Made by a program: the position numbers and the translations under genes
The notes under the pieces: generated by a model
Database searches by the model: none
Told to the model about the DNA's origin: nothing
Seen by the model: only the letters and a program-made list of their open reading frames with translations
DNA from: Anaerolineae bacterium
GTDB taxonomy: Bacteria; Chloroflexota; Anaerolineae; JAFGEY01
Direction: 5' to 3'
DNA length: 36,128 nt
Assembly (NCBI GenBank): GCA_016929205.1
Contig: JAFGJF010000281.1
Span: forward strand, 1 to 36,128
In this document: positions 22,024 to 30,626 of the stretch, piece after piece
Numbering within the stretch: the stretch's first letter is position 1
How the letters are laid out: each line of letters begins with the position of its first letter

Positions 22024-23499
22024 CTAGATCTGCATCTCGAACACTTTGCGGAAGTGATAGCCGTAAATCGCCAGGGTGATCGCTTTGGCGAACAGCCTTG
22101 GTTTGTGCGCAAGCGTCCAAAAACAGAGCCGCCAATAGTGGACGCGTTCCACACCTCGAATCCCCAATTGGTAGATCGATCGTCCCCATGCCAGCAGGTA
22201 TTCAGCATCCAGGTTCACACGCAGCCGAGGCGGCCGGTACTCACGGAGAAAGGTAATCACCCGGTCATAATACGCTTTGGGCGAATAAATGTGATCCAAC
22301 ACGTGCCTGTATCCGGCTTTTAGCTCTTCCAGGTCCATTTTAGGGATGATGTTGGTCGAACCATCGGCGTTGTTGCCCGACATCTCGTCCTGCAAGCGAC
22401 CTTCCTGGCTGAGACGCTGGTAGAGCTTGGTGCCATAGGGTGCCTGCAACAGCCCGACCATAGCTGACACAATGCCGCTCTTTTGGATAAAATCGATCTG
22501 GCGCTCGAAAATCGAAGGCGTATCGTTGTCAAAACCGAGGATGAATCCACCCTGGACCTGCAATCCGGCGCGCTGCAGCCGCTTGACGCTCTCGACCAAG
22601 TCGCGTCCCCTATTCTGGAACTTGTTGCATTCGGCCAGACTGTCTTCATCAGGCGTTTCGATGCCCACAAAAACAGTATCAAACCCGGCCTTGGCCATCA
22701 TGTCCATCAAGAGCTCGTCATCGGCCAGATTGATCGACACCTCGGTATTAAATGGCATGCCGATTTTGTTTTTTCTCCATTCGATCAGCGCCGGCAGGAT
22801 CTCGTTTTTGAGCAGCTTTTTGTTGCCGATAAAGTTATCGTCGACGAAAAAGACACTGCTTCGCCATCCCAGATCGTACAGGCCATCCAGTTCGGCGATG
22901 ATCTGGGCTGCATTTTTGGTGCGCGGACGCCGGCCCAGGAGGGCGGTGATATTGCAAAACTCGCAGTCGTAAGGGCAGCCGCGCGAGAACTGGATCGCCA
23001 TCGAGGCATAGTGTTTGAAATCGAGCAGTTCCCAGAGCGGAACCGGCGTCTGCCGGATGTCGGGAAACTCGGGTGTGGTATAGAGGTGCTGGGGCCGGCC
23101 TTGCTCCAGATCGGACAGGAACTGCGGCAGGGTAATCTCGGCCTCGTTGAGCACAAAGTGATCGACCTCGGGAAAATCCTCATGCTCGCCGGTGAACAAC
23201 GGCCCGCCAGCCACGATGGGAAGGCCGGCCTCTTTGCAGCGCGCGATGACTTTGTACACACCCTCGCGCTGCACGACCATGGCGCTGATAAAGGCATAGT
23301 CAGCCCAGGCCAGGTCTTTGTTTGTCAATCGCGTCACGTTCAGATCGACCAGCCGTTTCTCCCACTCGGCAGGCAGCATGGCCGCGACGGTGAGCAGTCC
23401 CAATGGCGGAGAAGACGCCTTTTTACGAATAAATTTTAGCGCATGCTTGAAGCTCCAGAACGTATCGGGAAACTCGGGATAGATCATCAAAATGTTCAT
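22024..23499 (-). CDS. B12-binding radical SAM protein with DUF4070 domain
   Basis: The 491-residue protein has an N-terminal cobalamin-binding-like domain (MNILMIYPEFPDTFW, GLPIVAGGP), the radical SAM cluster motif CPYDCEFC (Cys175, 179, 182) in SRGCPYDCEFCNITALLGR, the later strands GGFILGFDND and FVGIETPDE, and a C-terminal DUF4070 region. The same layout is found in the hopanoid C-2 methylase HpnP and in many relatives of unknown function; the sequence alone does not name its substrate. Members methylate or rearrange unactivated carbons. It starts 31 bases after the PlsC-like gene, so both may belong to one lipid-related operon driven from 24230-24258. Confidence 0.85.
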   Translation of the reverse strand: MNILMIYPEFPDTFWSFKHALKFIRKKASSPPLGLLTVAAMLPAEWEKRLVDLNVTRLTNKDLAWADYAFISAMVVQREGVYKVIARCKEAGLPIVAGGPLFTGEHEDFPEVDHFVLNEAEITLPQFLSDLEQGRPQHLYTTPEFPDIRQTPVPLWELLDFKHYASMAIQFSRGCPYDCEFCNITALLGRRPRTKNAAQIIAELDGLYDLGWRSSVFFVDDNFIGNKKLLKNEILPALIEWRKNKIGMPFNTEVSINLADDELLMDMMAKAGFDTVFVGIETPDEDSLAECNKFQNRGRDLVESVKRLQRAGLQVQGGFILGFDNDTPSIFERQIDFIQKSGIVSAMVGLLQAPYGTKLYQRLSQEGRLQDEMSGNNADGSTNIIPKMDLEELKAGYRHVLDHIYSPKAYYDRVITFLREYRPPRLRVNLDAEYLLAWGRSIYQLGIRGVERVHYWRLCFWTLAHKPRLFAKAITLAIYGYHFRKVFEMQI

Positions 23500-23530
23500 C
23501 GAACCTCTCTCTACACAAATCCAATAGACA

Positions 23531-24199
23531 CTAGATCGTCATTGCTTCCATCCGCCGCGCGCTCTGCTGCGCCAGGCCGATGATGCTCTGCATAATCGTC
23601 TCCGAGACAGAGACAACGTGCTCGCGATCCTGGACATTGCCCTCAAAACGCATCGCTTGCCCGACCGTAACGTGGTAGGGGCCGCGCAAGTACCAATCGC
23701 CCAAGGCGTTTTCTCCTTCAATTTTCGAAACGATCTTGTGCAGACGCTCGCGCGCCAGGTGAATGCCCACCGGGATAACCGGCACGCCGCTGCTCAAGGC
23801 CAACCTGGCCACGCCGCTGCGCGCGCGATGGAATCCGCCATCTTGGGGGCTGATCTGACCTTCGGGAAAGATGACCACCGTCCGCCCTTGTTTCAGCAAC
23901 TGCTCTGCCCTGGCCAAAACGGCTTCGCCTTTGCCGGGCACCACGCACACGTGATCGGCCTTTCTCAAATAGCTGCCAAAAACAGGCACCTTGAATGCTT
24001 TTTCGGTGATCAGAATGCTCATTTTTTGACGGGATAACAGCAGGATCAAAAAGGGATCGGTACAACTGGGGTGATTGACAGCCAAGATCTTGGGGCCATC
24101 GGGTAACGGAGCGTGTTTCAAAACGTCCATCTTGAGCATAAAAAGAGCGTACAAACTCACCAACGGCCATCCCAACCAATAAAAAAACCTGGATAACAT
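23531..24199 (-). CDS. PlsC-like 1-acyl-sn-glycerol-3-phosphate acyltransferase
   Basis: The 222-residue protein has a hydrophobic N terminus (FFYWLGWPLVSLYALFML) that could anchor it in the membrane, the acyltransferase HX4D motif in NHPSCTDPF (His43, Asp48), a substrate-binding segment KVPVFGSYLRKADHVCV, the FPEG motif at 111-114 (IFPEGQISPQDGG) and VPVIPVGI. Such enzymes transfer an acyl chain to lysophosphatidic acid or similar acceptors. AAGGAG lies just ahead of the ATG at 24199. It precedes the radical SAM gene and has a good promoter. Being a broad family, the acceptor might also be an unusual lipid. Confidence 0.87.
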   Translation of the reverse strand: MLSRFFYWLGWPLVSLYALFMLKMDVLKHAPLPDGPKILAVNHPSCTDPFLILLLSRQKMSILITEKAFKVPVFGSYLRKADHVCVVPGKGEAVLARAEQLLKQGRTVVIFPEGQISPQDGGFHRARSGVARLALSSGVPVIPVGIHLARERLHKIVSKIEGENALGDWYLRGPYHVTVGQAMRFEGNVQDREHVVSVSETIMQSIIGLAQQSARRMEAMTI

Positions 24200-24229
24200 A
24201 TTTCTCCTTCGACACAGCTATGATGTTAT

Positions 24230-24258
24230 CAGTGTATCGGTTTTTGCACGCAATCACA
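24230..24258 (-). promoter_or_regulatory. Sigma70-like promoter of the plsC-like/radical SAM operon
   Basis: On the minus strand TTGTGA (24258-24253) and TACACT (24235-24230) are 17 bases apart. The leader to ATG 24199 would be about 24 bases. Confidence 0.55.
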
Positions 24259-24363
24259 AGTGCTCACAGACTCATTTTGTTACTCGCCAGTCCTATTTGC
24301 CCAGCATAAAAGCAGCCATCTGGCATGGTCCGATCGACAGGGTGAGCTCTATCCATCGACATA

Positions 24364-24392
24364 TTGCCCTCGTCCAATCAGTATGCTATAAT
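24364..24392 (+). promoter_or_regulatory. Sigma70-like promoter with extended -10 for the histidine kinase operon
   Basis: TTGCCC (24364-24369) and a perfect TATAAT (24387-24392) are 17 bases apart, with TGC directly before the -10 box. Transcription would start near 24399, about 25 bases before ATG 24424. Confidence 0.72.
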
Positions 24393-24423
24393 TCGGCAAG
24401 ATAGTGGAATAAGGAACGAACCT

Positions 24424-25773
24424 ATGTTTTCTTCCAAACAAGAGATGTCCATTGCATCATACCGCGATGCACTCAATGAAAAGATCGCCCAGTGGATGGC
24501 CACCCAGCAGAATTCGCCCCAGTCATTCCGCTTTATGTTCACCCTGGTTTACATTGGCATTACCGGGATCATTGCCTACTTTAACTCACTGTGGCGCTAT
24601 GAAAGCCATTTTTTGATCGGGCAAAACGTCGAACTAGGGTTATTGCTCGTGTTTTTGCTGGGACTCGAGCGGTTTGAACACCAACGCTATCAAGATGGCA
24701 CACCGCTTCCCATCGCCATTGTCCTGCTCGTGGCCAGAATGGCGCTCTTTGAAGGCGTTGTCGCGCTCGACAGCTCGATGGTTTCGCTGTTCCTGTATCC
24801 GCTCATTCCCTTTAGTGCCTACTTTGGCTTTGGGGCCACATTCAGCAGCCTCTTGAGCCTGGTTTATCTGATCGCTGCCGGTTGGCGAACCTGGCAACTG
24901 GACAATTTGTGGTATATGAATGTCGGCACAACATCTACGCTGGTGGCCTTTGTATTTGTTCTGATCTTTATGCAGGTCGTGGCTCCAGTGATCAAACGCG
25001 ACGAGCAGGGCCGGCGGCGCAGGGAAGAGTTGTTGGCCGAGCTGCAAACTTCGCACCTCAAACTGCAAATGTATGCCGCGCAGGTTGGCGAATTGGCCGC
25101 AACTGAGGAACGAAACCGCCTGGCCCGCGACATCCACGATTCGCTGGGACACTATTTGACCATCGTCAACATCCAGTTGGAAAAAGCGCTCGCCTACCAA
25201 GATCGGGACCCCCAACAGGCGACACAGTCTATCCGTGACGCCAAACATGCCGCCGCCGAAGCGCTGCAAGACGTCAGGCGTTCCGTCAGCACCTTACGCG
25301 ACGCCAACGAACATTTTTCCTTGCAAACGGCCCTACACGAATTGGTCGCCAGAGTGGGCGACGCTGCGTTCACCATCGACCTGACTGTAAGCGGGCAAGA
25401 GACAGGCTACACCCGCCCGGTGCTGATGACCCTCTACCGGGCCGCCCAGGAAGGGTTGACAAACATCCAGAAATATGCCCGGGCCAGCCACGTAACTCTG
25501 GACGTGCAATTTGGTGAGCAGTTGGCCCGGCTGGTTCTGCGCGATGATGGAGAGGGCTTTAACCTGCACTTGCTCGATCAACCCGAACAAAAAGAGCAAC
25601 GCTTTGGCCTGCAAGGCATCCGCGAGCGGATCGAACTGGTTAGCGGGCAGATGTCGCTCAAAAGCAAACCCAAGCAGGGTACTGAATTAGCGGTCACCGT
25701 ACCCAAAAACCCGACCGATCTGGTCACCGGCGATTGGCTCAGCCTGCAGATTTCCAAGGTAGCACAAGAATGA
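24424..25773 (+). CDS. Membrane sensor histidine kinase, NarL/LiaS type
   Basis: The 449-residue protein carries about six hydrophobic segments in residues 38-210 (for example FMFTLVYIGITGIIAYF and TLVAFVFVLIFMQVVAPVI) with only short loops, so it may sense a signal in or at the membrane. A coiled linker follows, then a HisKA_3 domain with the phospho-accepting His238 in LARDIHDSLGHYL, and a HATPase domain with AAQEGLTNIQKYA, LRDDGEGF and GLQGIRERIELV. ATG 24424 fits the predicted transcription start and has AAGGAAC ahead. Its stop overlaps the response regulator ATG (ATGA at 25770-25773), so the pair is coupled. Confidence 0.92.
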   Translation: MFSSKQEMSIASYRDALNEKIAQWMATQQNSPQSFRFMFTLVYIGITGIIAYFNSLWRYESHFLIGQNVELGLLLVFLLGLERFEHQRYQDGTPLPIAIVLLVARMALFEGVVALDSSMVSLFLYPLIPFSAYFGFGATFSSLLSLVYLIAAGWRTWQLDNLWYMNVGTTSTLVAFVFVLIFMQVVAPVIKRDEQGRRRREELLAELQTSHLKLQMYAAQVGELAATEERNRLARDIHDSLGHYLTIVNIQLEKALAYQDRDPQQATQSIRDAKHAAAEALQDVRRSVSTLRDANEHFSLQTALHELVARVGDAAFTIDLTVSGQETGYTRPVLMTLYRAAQEGLTNIQKYARASHVTLDVQFGEQLARLVLRDDGEGFNLHLLDQPEQKEQRFGLQGIRERIELVSGQMSLKSKPKQGTELAVTVPKNPTDLVTGDWLSLQISKVAQE

Positions 25774-26429
25774 ACGACATTACCGTCCTCGTCGTCGACG
25801 ATCAACGCCTGATCCGCGAGGGGATCGCCTCTTTGCTGGACATTCAAAGCGGGGTCACAGTCGTCGGTACAGCGGTTGACGGGCGGCAAGCCGTTGAAAA
25901 GGCAGCGGCTTTGTCACCCGACATCGTCCTGATGGACGTGCGTATGCCGGTTATGGATGGTATCGCAGCCACGATGCAGATCCGAAAAACGCTGCCCCGC
26001 TGCCAGGTGCTGATGCTGACCACGTTTGACGACGACGAATACATTGTCAAGGCTTTGCAGGCCGGCGCCAGCGGCTATTTGCTCAAAGATATGCCGTCAC
26101 AAGACCTGGCCCAAGCAGTCAAGCTCGCCCACGCTGGTATCTACCAACTGGCCCCGTCCGTGGCCGGCAAACTGGTGGGTCAACTACAATCCGAGATGTC
26201 CCAAACGCCGACAGAGCCCGCCGCGCCTCCGCCCGAACTGGATCTGACCAGCCGCGAACTGGAGGTGCTGCGCCTCATTGCCACCGGCGCCACCAACCGT
26301 GAAATCGCACAAAACCTGTCGATCAGTGAGGGCACGGTCAAAAACCACGTATCCAATATCCTCAGCCGCCTGGGCTTGCGCGACCGTATCCAGGCCGCGA
26401 TCTTGGCCCACGAGCACAAACTCGTCTAG
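25770..26429 (+). CDS. NarL/LuxR family response regulator
   Basis: The 219-residue protein has a receiver domain ([18 protein letters not shown]; phosphorylated Asp56 in [22 protein letters not shown]) and a C-terminal LuxR-type helix-turn-helix ([15 protein letters not shown], then [19 protein letters not shown]). It is the partner of the kinase that overlaps it by 4 bases. Being the second gene of an operon that goes on with an EamA transporter and a GTPase, it may regulate this operon or membrane-stress genes elsewhere; no binding site can be named. Confidence 0.94.
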   Translation: MNDITVLVVDDQRLIREGIASLLDIQSGVTVVGTAVDGRQAVEKAAALSPDIVLMDVRMPVMDGIAATMQIRKTLPRCQVLMLTTFDDDEYIVKALQAGASGYLLKDMPSQDLAQAVKLAHAGIYQLAPSVAGKLVGQLQSEMSQTPTEPAAPPPELDLTSRELEVLRLIATGATNREIAQNLSISEGTVKNHVSNILSRLGLRDRIQAAILAHEHKLV

Positions 26430-26442
26430 TTGGAGTTATCAC

Positions 26443-27330
26443 TTGACACAAAAACAAGAAAACGCGCTCGGTATCGTGTACCTGCTGCTCACCGCTCTCT
26501 GCTGGGGATTTGTCGCCTCAACCGTCAAGCTCCTCACTCGGCAAGTCGATCCATATACCATCTCGTTCTCTCGCGTTGCGCTGGCGACGATCGTATTCGC
26601 TCTTTTATTTGCCTGGCAAAAGGGCGATTGGCGCCGGCTCAGATGGGTCTTGCCGTGGATCATCGTCGGCGCACTGGGACGGGCAGGTAATTACCTATTT
26701 TACAATACCGGGTTGACGCACGCGCCTTCCAACGCGGCAACGATTCTAGCACCGGTACAGGCGATTGGCACCGTGATGCTGGCGCGGTGGTTCCTTGGCG
26801 AAGGCATACGCGCCAAGTGGTTGGGCCTGACACTGTCGATCGGTGGATTGATATTGGTGTGGTGGAATGGAAAGGGATGGCAAGCGTTGAGCGATCCACA
26901 GCACATCTGGGGCAACGTGCTGTTGGTGCTGGCTGGTCTCGCTTCAGCGTTGCAATTCGCGTCGCAAAAGGCGCTTTCAGGCAGACTCTCGGGGATCGAG
27001 ATCTTGTTGCCCGTTTTTGCCTTCAGCACCGTTATCACCGCTCCCTTTGCCTGGACAGCGGGCGGGTTCAGTCGTACGTATTCACCCTCGACCTGGGCCT
27101 GGGTCCTCTTTCTGGGCATTGTTCTGACCGGGGCAAGTTTCTTTTTTCTTGGCGAGGGATACAAACGTTGTGATGCCTCGACGGCGGTGGTTATCACCAA
27201 CACGAGCACCTTTCTGACCTTGATCTGGTCTGCCGTCTTGTTGCAAGAGCCGGTAAGCGCAGTCATGATCGCCGGTACGGTGTTGGGGGTGATGGGCACA
27301 TTGGCTGTGGTCTGGTCGGATCAAAAATAA
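26443..27330 (+). CDS. EamA/DMT superfamily transporter
   Basis: The 295-residue protein is hydrophobic throughout and shows the duplicated five-helix EamA plan: first repeat about residues 8-150 (LGIVYLLLTALCWGF, APSNAATILAPVQAIGTVMLARWFLGE) and second repeat about 160-290 (ASFFFLGEGYKRCDASTAVVITNTSTFLTLIWSAVLLQE, shown by positions 235-270). Members export amino acids, nucleosides or other metabolites, or import sugars. No ATG fits; TTG 26443 is chosen because GGAG lies 7 bases ahead and the first helix follows. It is 13 bases from the response regulator stop and 13 bases from the next gene, so it is part of the same operon. Confidence 0.85.
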   Translation: MTQKQENALGIVYLLLTALCWGFVASTVKLLTRQVDPYTISFSRVALATIVFALLFAWQKGDWRRLRWVLPWIIVGALGRAGNYLFYNTGLTHAPSNAATILAPVQAIGTVMLARWFLGEGIRAKWLGLTLSIGGLILVWWNGKGWQALSDPQHIWGNVLLVLAGLASALQFASQKALSGRLSGIEILLPVFAFSTVITAPFAWTAGGFSRTYSPSTWAWVLFLGIVLTGASFFFLGEGYKRCDASTAVVITNTSTFLTLIWSAVLLQEPVSAVMIAGTVLGVMGTLAVVWSDQK

Positions 27331-27343
27331 GGAGGCCGGTGCG

Positions 27344-28333
27344 GTGCCGACCAATCTCCCTCCCGATTATTTTGAGGTCGAAAAAGAGTACCGGGCGGCC
27401 AAAACGCCCGAGGAAAAGATCGCCTGCCTTGAAGAGATGTTGAGCATCGTGCCCAAACACAAGGGCACAGATCATCTCGTCGGCGACCTGCGCCGCAGGC
27501 TGGCCAAGCTCAGAACCGCACCGCGCAGCAAAAAAGGGTCTGGCCGGCGCTCAGCCTTTCACATCGACAAGGAAGGCGCGGGCCAGGTGGCACTTGTGGG
27601 TGCGGCCAATACGGGCAAGTCGGCGCTGGTCGCGGCACTGACTCACGCCACGCCAGAGGTTTCCGCCGCGCCTTATTCGACCTGGGTGCCCACGCCGGGC
27701 ATGATGCCGATCAACGACATCCAGGTTCAGTTGATCGACACGCCATCGTTGAATGTCGATTACGTCGAGCCCGAGCTGTACAACCTGATTCGCCACGTCG
27801 ATCTCGTCCTTGTGGTCGTCGATCTACAAGCCTATCCGATCCAGCAATTGGAAGACACGGTCGCTTTACTGGAGGAACAGCTCATCATTCCCGCGCACCG
27901 GGCGGATCGGTACGTGGAACAACGACGCCTGGTTTTCCTTCCCACGCTGGTCCTGGCCAACAAAGCCGACAGCGAGCAATCTGACGGGGATGTCGAGGTT
28001 TTGGTCGAACTGTTTGGAGAGGCGTGGTCGATCCTTCCCGTTTCGGCGACGACGGGCCGCAATCTTGAGGCGCTAAAGCAGCTCGTGTTTGAACGGTTGG
28101 AGATTATACGGATCTATGCCAAGCCGCCGGGCAAGCCGCCCGACCTCAGTACGCCCTTTGTGATGGGACGCGGCAGCACGGTCCACGAGTTTGCGGTCAG
28201 CATCCACCGCGATTTTGAAACCGGGCTCAAGTCGGCGCGGGTGTGGGGCAGCGTCGCGCACGACGGGCAGATGGTGGGCCGCGACCACGTGCTGCAAGAC
28301 GGGGATGTGGTTGAATTGCACATCGATCACTAG
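27344..28333 (+). CDS. OBG/DRG-type GTPase with C-terminal TGS domain
   Basis: The 329-residue protein has an N-terminal helical segment (about 1-75, coiled and charged), a GTPase domain with G1 VGAANTGKS (85-93), a Thr-Pro stretch as G2, G3 reduced to DTPS (132-135) instead of DxxG, and G4 NKAD (206-209), then SATTGRN as G5. The C terminus (about 265-329) is a TGS domain (TPFVMGRGSTVHEFAVSIH, DGDVVELHI), as in DRG proteins and SpoT. Such GTPases act in ribosome or stress-related work. GTG 27344 has AAGGAGG at 27329-27335, which begins in the stop of the EamA gene. The unusual G3 suggests altered hydrolysis. Confidence 0.83.
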   Translation: MPTNLPPDYFEVEKEYRAAKTPEEKIACLEEMLSIVPKHKGTDHLVGDLRRRLAKLRTAPRSKKGSGRRSAFHIDKEGAGQVALVGAANTGKSALVAALTHATPEVSAAPYSTWVPTPGMMPINDIQVQLIDTPSLNVDYVEPELYNLIRHVDLVLVVVDLQAYPIQQLEDTVALLEEQLIIPAHRADRYVEQRRLVFLPTLVLANKADSEQSDGDVEVLVELFGEAWSILPVSATTGRNLEALKQLVFERLEIIRIYAKPPGKPPDLSTPFVMGRGSTVHEFAVSIHRDFETGLKSARVWGSVAHDGQMVGRDHVLQDGDVVELHIDH

Positions 28334-28392
28334 CTCACAGATTTGCACGAACGAATACGGATCTACAAATCAGCTTCAAAGAGGAGCAGAGC

Positions 28393-29358
28393 ATGCACGT
28401 TCTCGTATACGGCGGCGGGGCGGTTGGACTTGGGTTGAGCAGTTGCTTGATCAAGGCCGGGGTCAGGGTTGATATTCTTTCCAGGGCGGATACGGTGTCG
28501 TGCCTGAGGGAAAAAGGACTGCTGCGAAGCGGCCTTTTTGGTCAATTCTACGCCGCACCTTCTCTATTTCGCGCCTATGCTTCGCTGGACGAGATCGACC
28601 ATGCGGCGTACAATACGATTCTCGTTTGCACCAAGGCTTACGATTCCGAACACGCTGCGCACGACCTGGCCGCCCACCCTAATCTCGCAGGGCAGGCCCA
28701 TATCGTGCTCTGCCAGAACGGATGGGGCAACGCCGAGCGGTTTTGCACACAGTTTCCAAAGGACAGGGTGTACAATGGGCGGGTGATCACCGGTTTTTAC
28801 CGCCCGCAAAAAAACCAAACCGAGGTCACGGTTCACGCCGACGCTATCCACCTCGGCAGCCTGTTTCACAGCAATCTGGCCGTGCTGGAGTCGTTGGCGC
28901 GCGCGATTTCGGAAGGCGGCATTCCCTGCCAGATCAGCCCGGCGATCGATAAAGATTTGTGGGCCAAGATGCTCTACAACTGCGCGCTCAACCCGCTGGG
29001 GGCGGTTTTTGACGTGACCTATGGCACACTGGGGGCATGGCCGTACACACGGGCGATAATGGATGCCATTGTCACCGAGATCTGGGAGGTGATGTATGCG
29101 AGCGGTTTCCGGGCGCATTGGGAGACGGTGGAAGCCTATCTTGAGGTGTTTTATGAAAAACTGATCCCATCTACTGCTTCTCACCGCTCGTCCATGCTGC
29201 AGGATATCCAGGCTAGAAAGCGGACCGAGATCGGTGCTTTGAACGGCGCGGTGGTCGAACTGGGAAAAGAATACGATGTGGCGGTAGCCAGCAACCAGAT
29301 GGCCTACAATATGGTCAAGTTCCTGGAAGAAAAGAACCGGGAGACCTCGGGTGAGTAG
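28393..29358 (+). CDS. Ketopantoate reductase (ApbA/PanE) family protein
   Basis: The 321-residue protein starts with the NADPH-binding motif VYGGGAVGLGL (residues 5-15), has CTKAYD with the conserved Lys81, CQNGWGN, and the C-terminal helical domain signature KDLWAKMLYNCALNPLGAV. The family reduces 2-dehydropantoate to pantoate for coenzyme A, but many paralogues act on other 2-keto or keto-sugar acids. GAGGAG lies ahead of ATG 28393. It is the last gene of the kinase-regulator-transporter-GTPase operon and is followed by a clear terminator. Without other pantothenate genes nearby the panE role is not certain. Confidence 0.82.
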   Translation: MHVLVYGGGAVGLGLSSCLIKAGVRVDILSRADTVSCLREKGLLRSGLFGQFYAAPSLFRAYASLDEIDHAAYNTILVCTKAYDSEHAAHDLAAHPNLAGQAHIVLCQNGWGNAERFCTQFPKDRVYNGRVITGFYRPQKNQTEVTVHADAIHLGSLFHSNLAVLESLARAISEGGIPCQISPAIDKDLWAKMLYNCALNPLGAVFDVTYGTLGAWPYTRAIMDAIVTEIWEVMYASGFRAHWETVEAYLEVFYEKLIPSTASHRSSMLQDIQARKRTEIGALNGAVVELGKEYDVAVASNQMAYNMVKFLEEKNRETSGE

Positions 29359-29365
29359 GGATTCG

Positions 29366-29396
29366 AAGACGCCGAGGGATTCCTCCTCGGCGTCTT
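29366..29396 (+). terminator. Intrinsic terminator after the ketopantoate reductase-like gene
   Basis: AAGACGCCGAGG (29366-29377) and CCTCGGCGTCTT (29385-29396) form a perfect 12-bp stem with a 7-base loop, followed by TTGTT. It also stands just behind the convergent ABC ATPase gene. Confidence 0.88.
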
Positions 29397-29430
29397 TTGT
29401 TATGGCGATTTTTTACCGACGCAGCGAATG

Positions 29431-30543
29431 CTAACGGACAGCCACTTCGGTTTGGCGATCAAAGATATGCATATGATCCATATTGAGCACGATGGGCACC
29501 TGGTCGCCAACCCGGTATTTGGATCGCGGGTCAACGCGCGCGGTAAACAGCTTTTTGTCGTCCCTGGTCAACAGGTACAGGAATATCTCGTTCCCCATCA
29601 GCTCGGTAACATCCACCTTGCTTTGGATCTCTTGGGCAAAAATGTCAGGGGCCTGGTAGGCCGGATCAAAGATGTCGCTGGGGCGAATGCCAAAGATCAC
29701 TTCCTGGCCGGCATAGCCTCTCTCGGCATAGATCTTGGCCTTGTCACCGGGCACGCGCAGCTTGAAGGTGTCGCTCTGCACGAACATCCCGTTGGCATCG
29801 CCGACCAGGGTCACATCAAAAAAGTTCATGCTCGGGCTGCCGATAAAGCCGGCGACAAACACGTTGGATGGCGTATCATACAGCACCTGCGGCGAATCGA
29901 TCTGCTGCAGGACGCCATCTCGCATCACGGCAATGCGGGTGCCCATGGTCATAGCCTCGGTCTGGTCGTGGGTGACGTAAATAAAGGTCGTCTCGAGCTG
30001 CTGGTGCAGCTTGCTGATCATGGTACGGGCCTCAACACGCAGCTTGGCATCGAGGTTGGAGAGCGGCTCGTCCATCAAAAAGACGAGCGGGTCGCGGACG
30101 ATGGCCCGGCCTACAGCGACGCGCTGCCGCTGACCACCGGAGAGCTGTTTGGGTTTACGATCCAGCAGCTCACCGATCCCCAGGTCCGAGGCGGCCTGTT
30201 TGACACGCTTGTCGATCTCGGTTTTGGGCGTCTTGCGCAGCTTGAGCGCAAAAGCCATGTTGTCATAGACTGACATATGCGGGTAGAGGGCATAACTTTG
30301 AAAGACCATAGCGATATCCCTGTCCTTGGGCGGCACATCGTTCACCTGTCGATCGTCGATATAGATGTTGCCTTCGGTCAGTTCTTCCAGGCCAGCCAGC
30401 AAGCGCAGGCTGGTTGTCTTGCCACACCCGGACGGGCCGACAAAAACCAGAAACTCTTGATCGGGGATCTCGATGGTCAAATCATTGACGGCAACAACGT
30501 TGCCAAACCGCTTGGTCACATGTTCGTACGTCACGCTTGCCAT
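29431..30543 (-). CDS. ABC transporter ATP-binding protein, sugar type (MsmK/UgpC/MalK-like)
   Basis: The 370-residue protein has Walker A GPSGCGKTT (36-44), the Q-loop region MVFQSYALYPHMSVYDNM, the signature LSGGQRQRVAVGRAI, Walker B VFLMDEPLSNLD, the H-loop VTHDQTEAM, and a C-terminal TOBE/OB regulatory region (IFGIRPSDIFDP) as in ATPases that drive CUT1 sugar importers. GGAGAAG precedes ATG 30543; an earlier in-frame start would add 17 unconserved residues. No permease or binding protein is in the window, so it is probably a shared ATPase serving several sugar importers, as MsmK and MsiK do. A DeoR-type regulator lies directly upstream in the same direction. Confidence 0.93.
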   Translation of the reverse strand: MASVTYEHVTKRFGNVVAVNDLTIEIPDQEFLVFVGPSGCGKTTSLRLLAGLEELTEGNIYIDDRQVNDVPPKDRDIAMVFQSYALYPHMSVYDNMAFALKLRKTPKTEIDKRVKQAASDLGIGELLDRKPKQLSGGQRQRVAVGRAIVRDPLVFLMDEPLSNLDAKLRVEARTMISKLHQQLETTFIYVTHDQTEAMTMGTRIAVMRDGVLQQIDSPQVLYDTPSNVFVAGFIGSPSMNFFDVTLVGDANGMFVQSDTFKLRVPGDKAKIYAERGYAGQEVIFGIRPSDIFDPAYQAPDIFAQEIQSKVDVTELMGNEIFLYLLTRDDKKLFTARVDPRSKYRVGDQVPIVLNMDHMHIFDRQTEVAVR

Positions 30544-30626
30544 AAGAACTTCTCCTTGCTTTTGTTTTGAAACGATATGAATGATGGGGCACAAAAGAAT
30601 AACTTGCTCTGCAAAAGACGTCCCCT

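Noticed and set aside
22483..23439. 318-codon plus-strand frame opposite the radical SAM gene
   Set aside because: Antisense shadow of a protein with clear CX3CX2C and DUF4070 features.
22024..23499. Naming the radical SAM protein hpnP
   Set aside because: The domain layout fits, but DUF4070 proteins are many and no hopanoid gene is near.
28393..29358. Naming the reductase panE
   Set aside because: The family has many paralogues with other substrates and no pantothenate gene is nearby.
29428..30273. 281-codon plus-strand frame opposite the ABC ATPase gene
   Set aside because: Antisense shadow of an ATPase with all canonical motifs.
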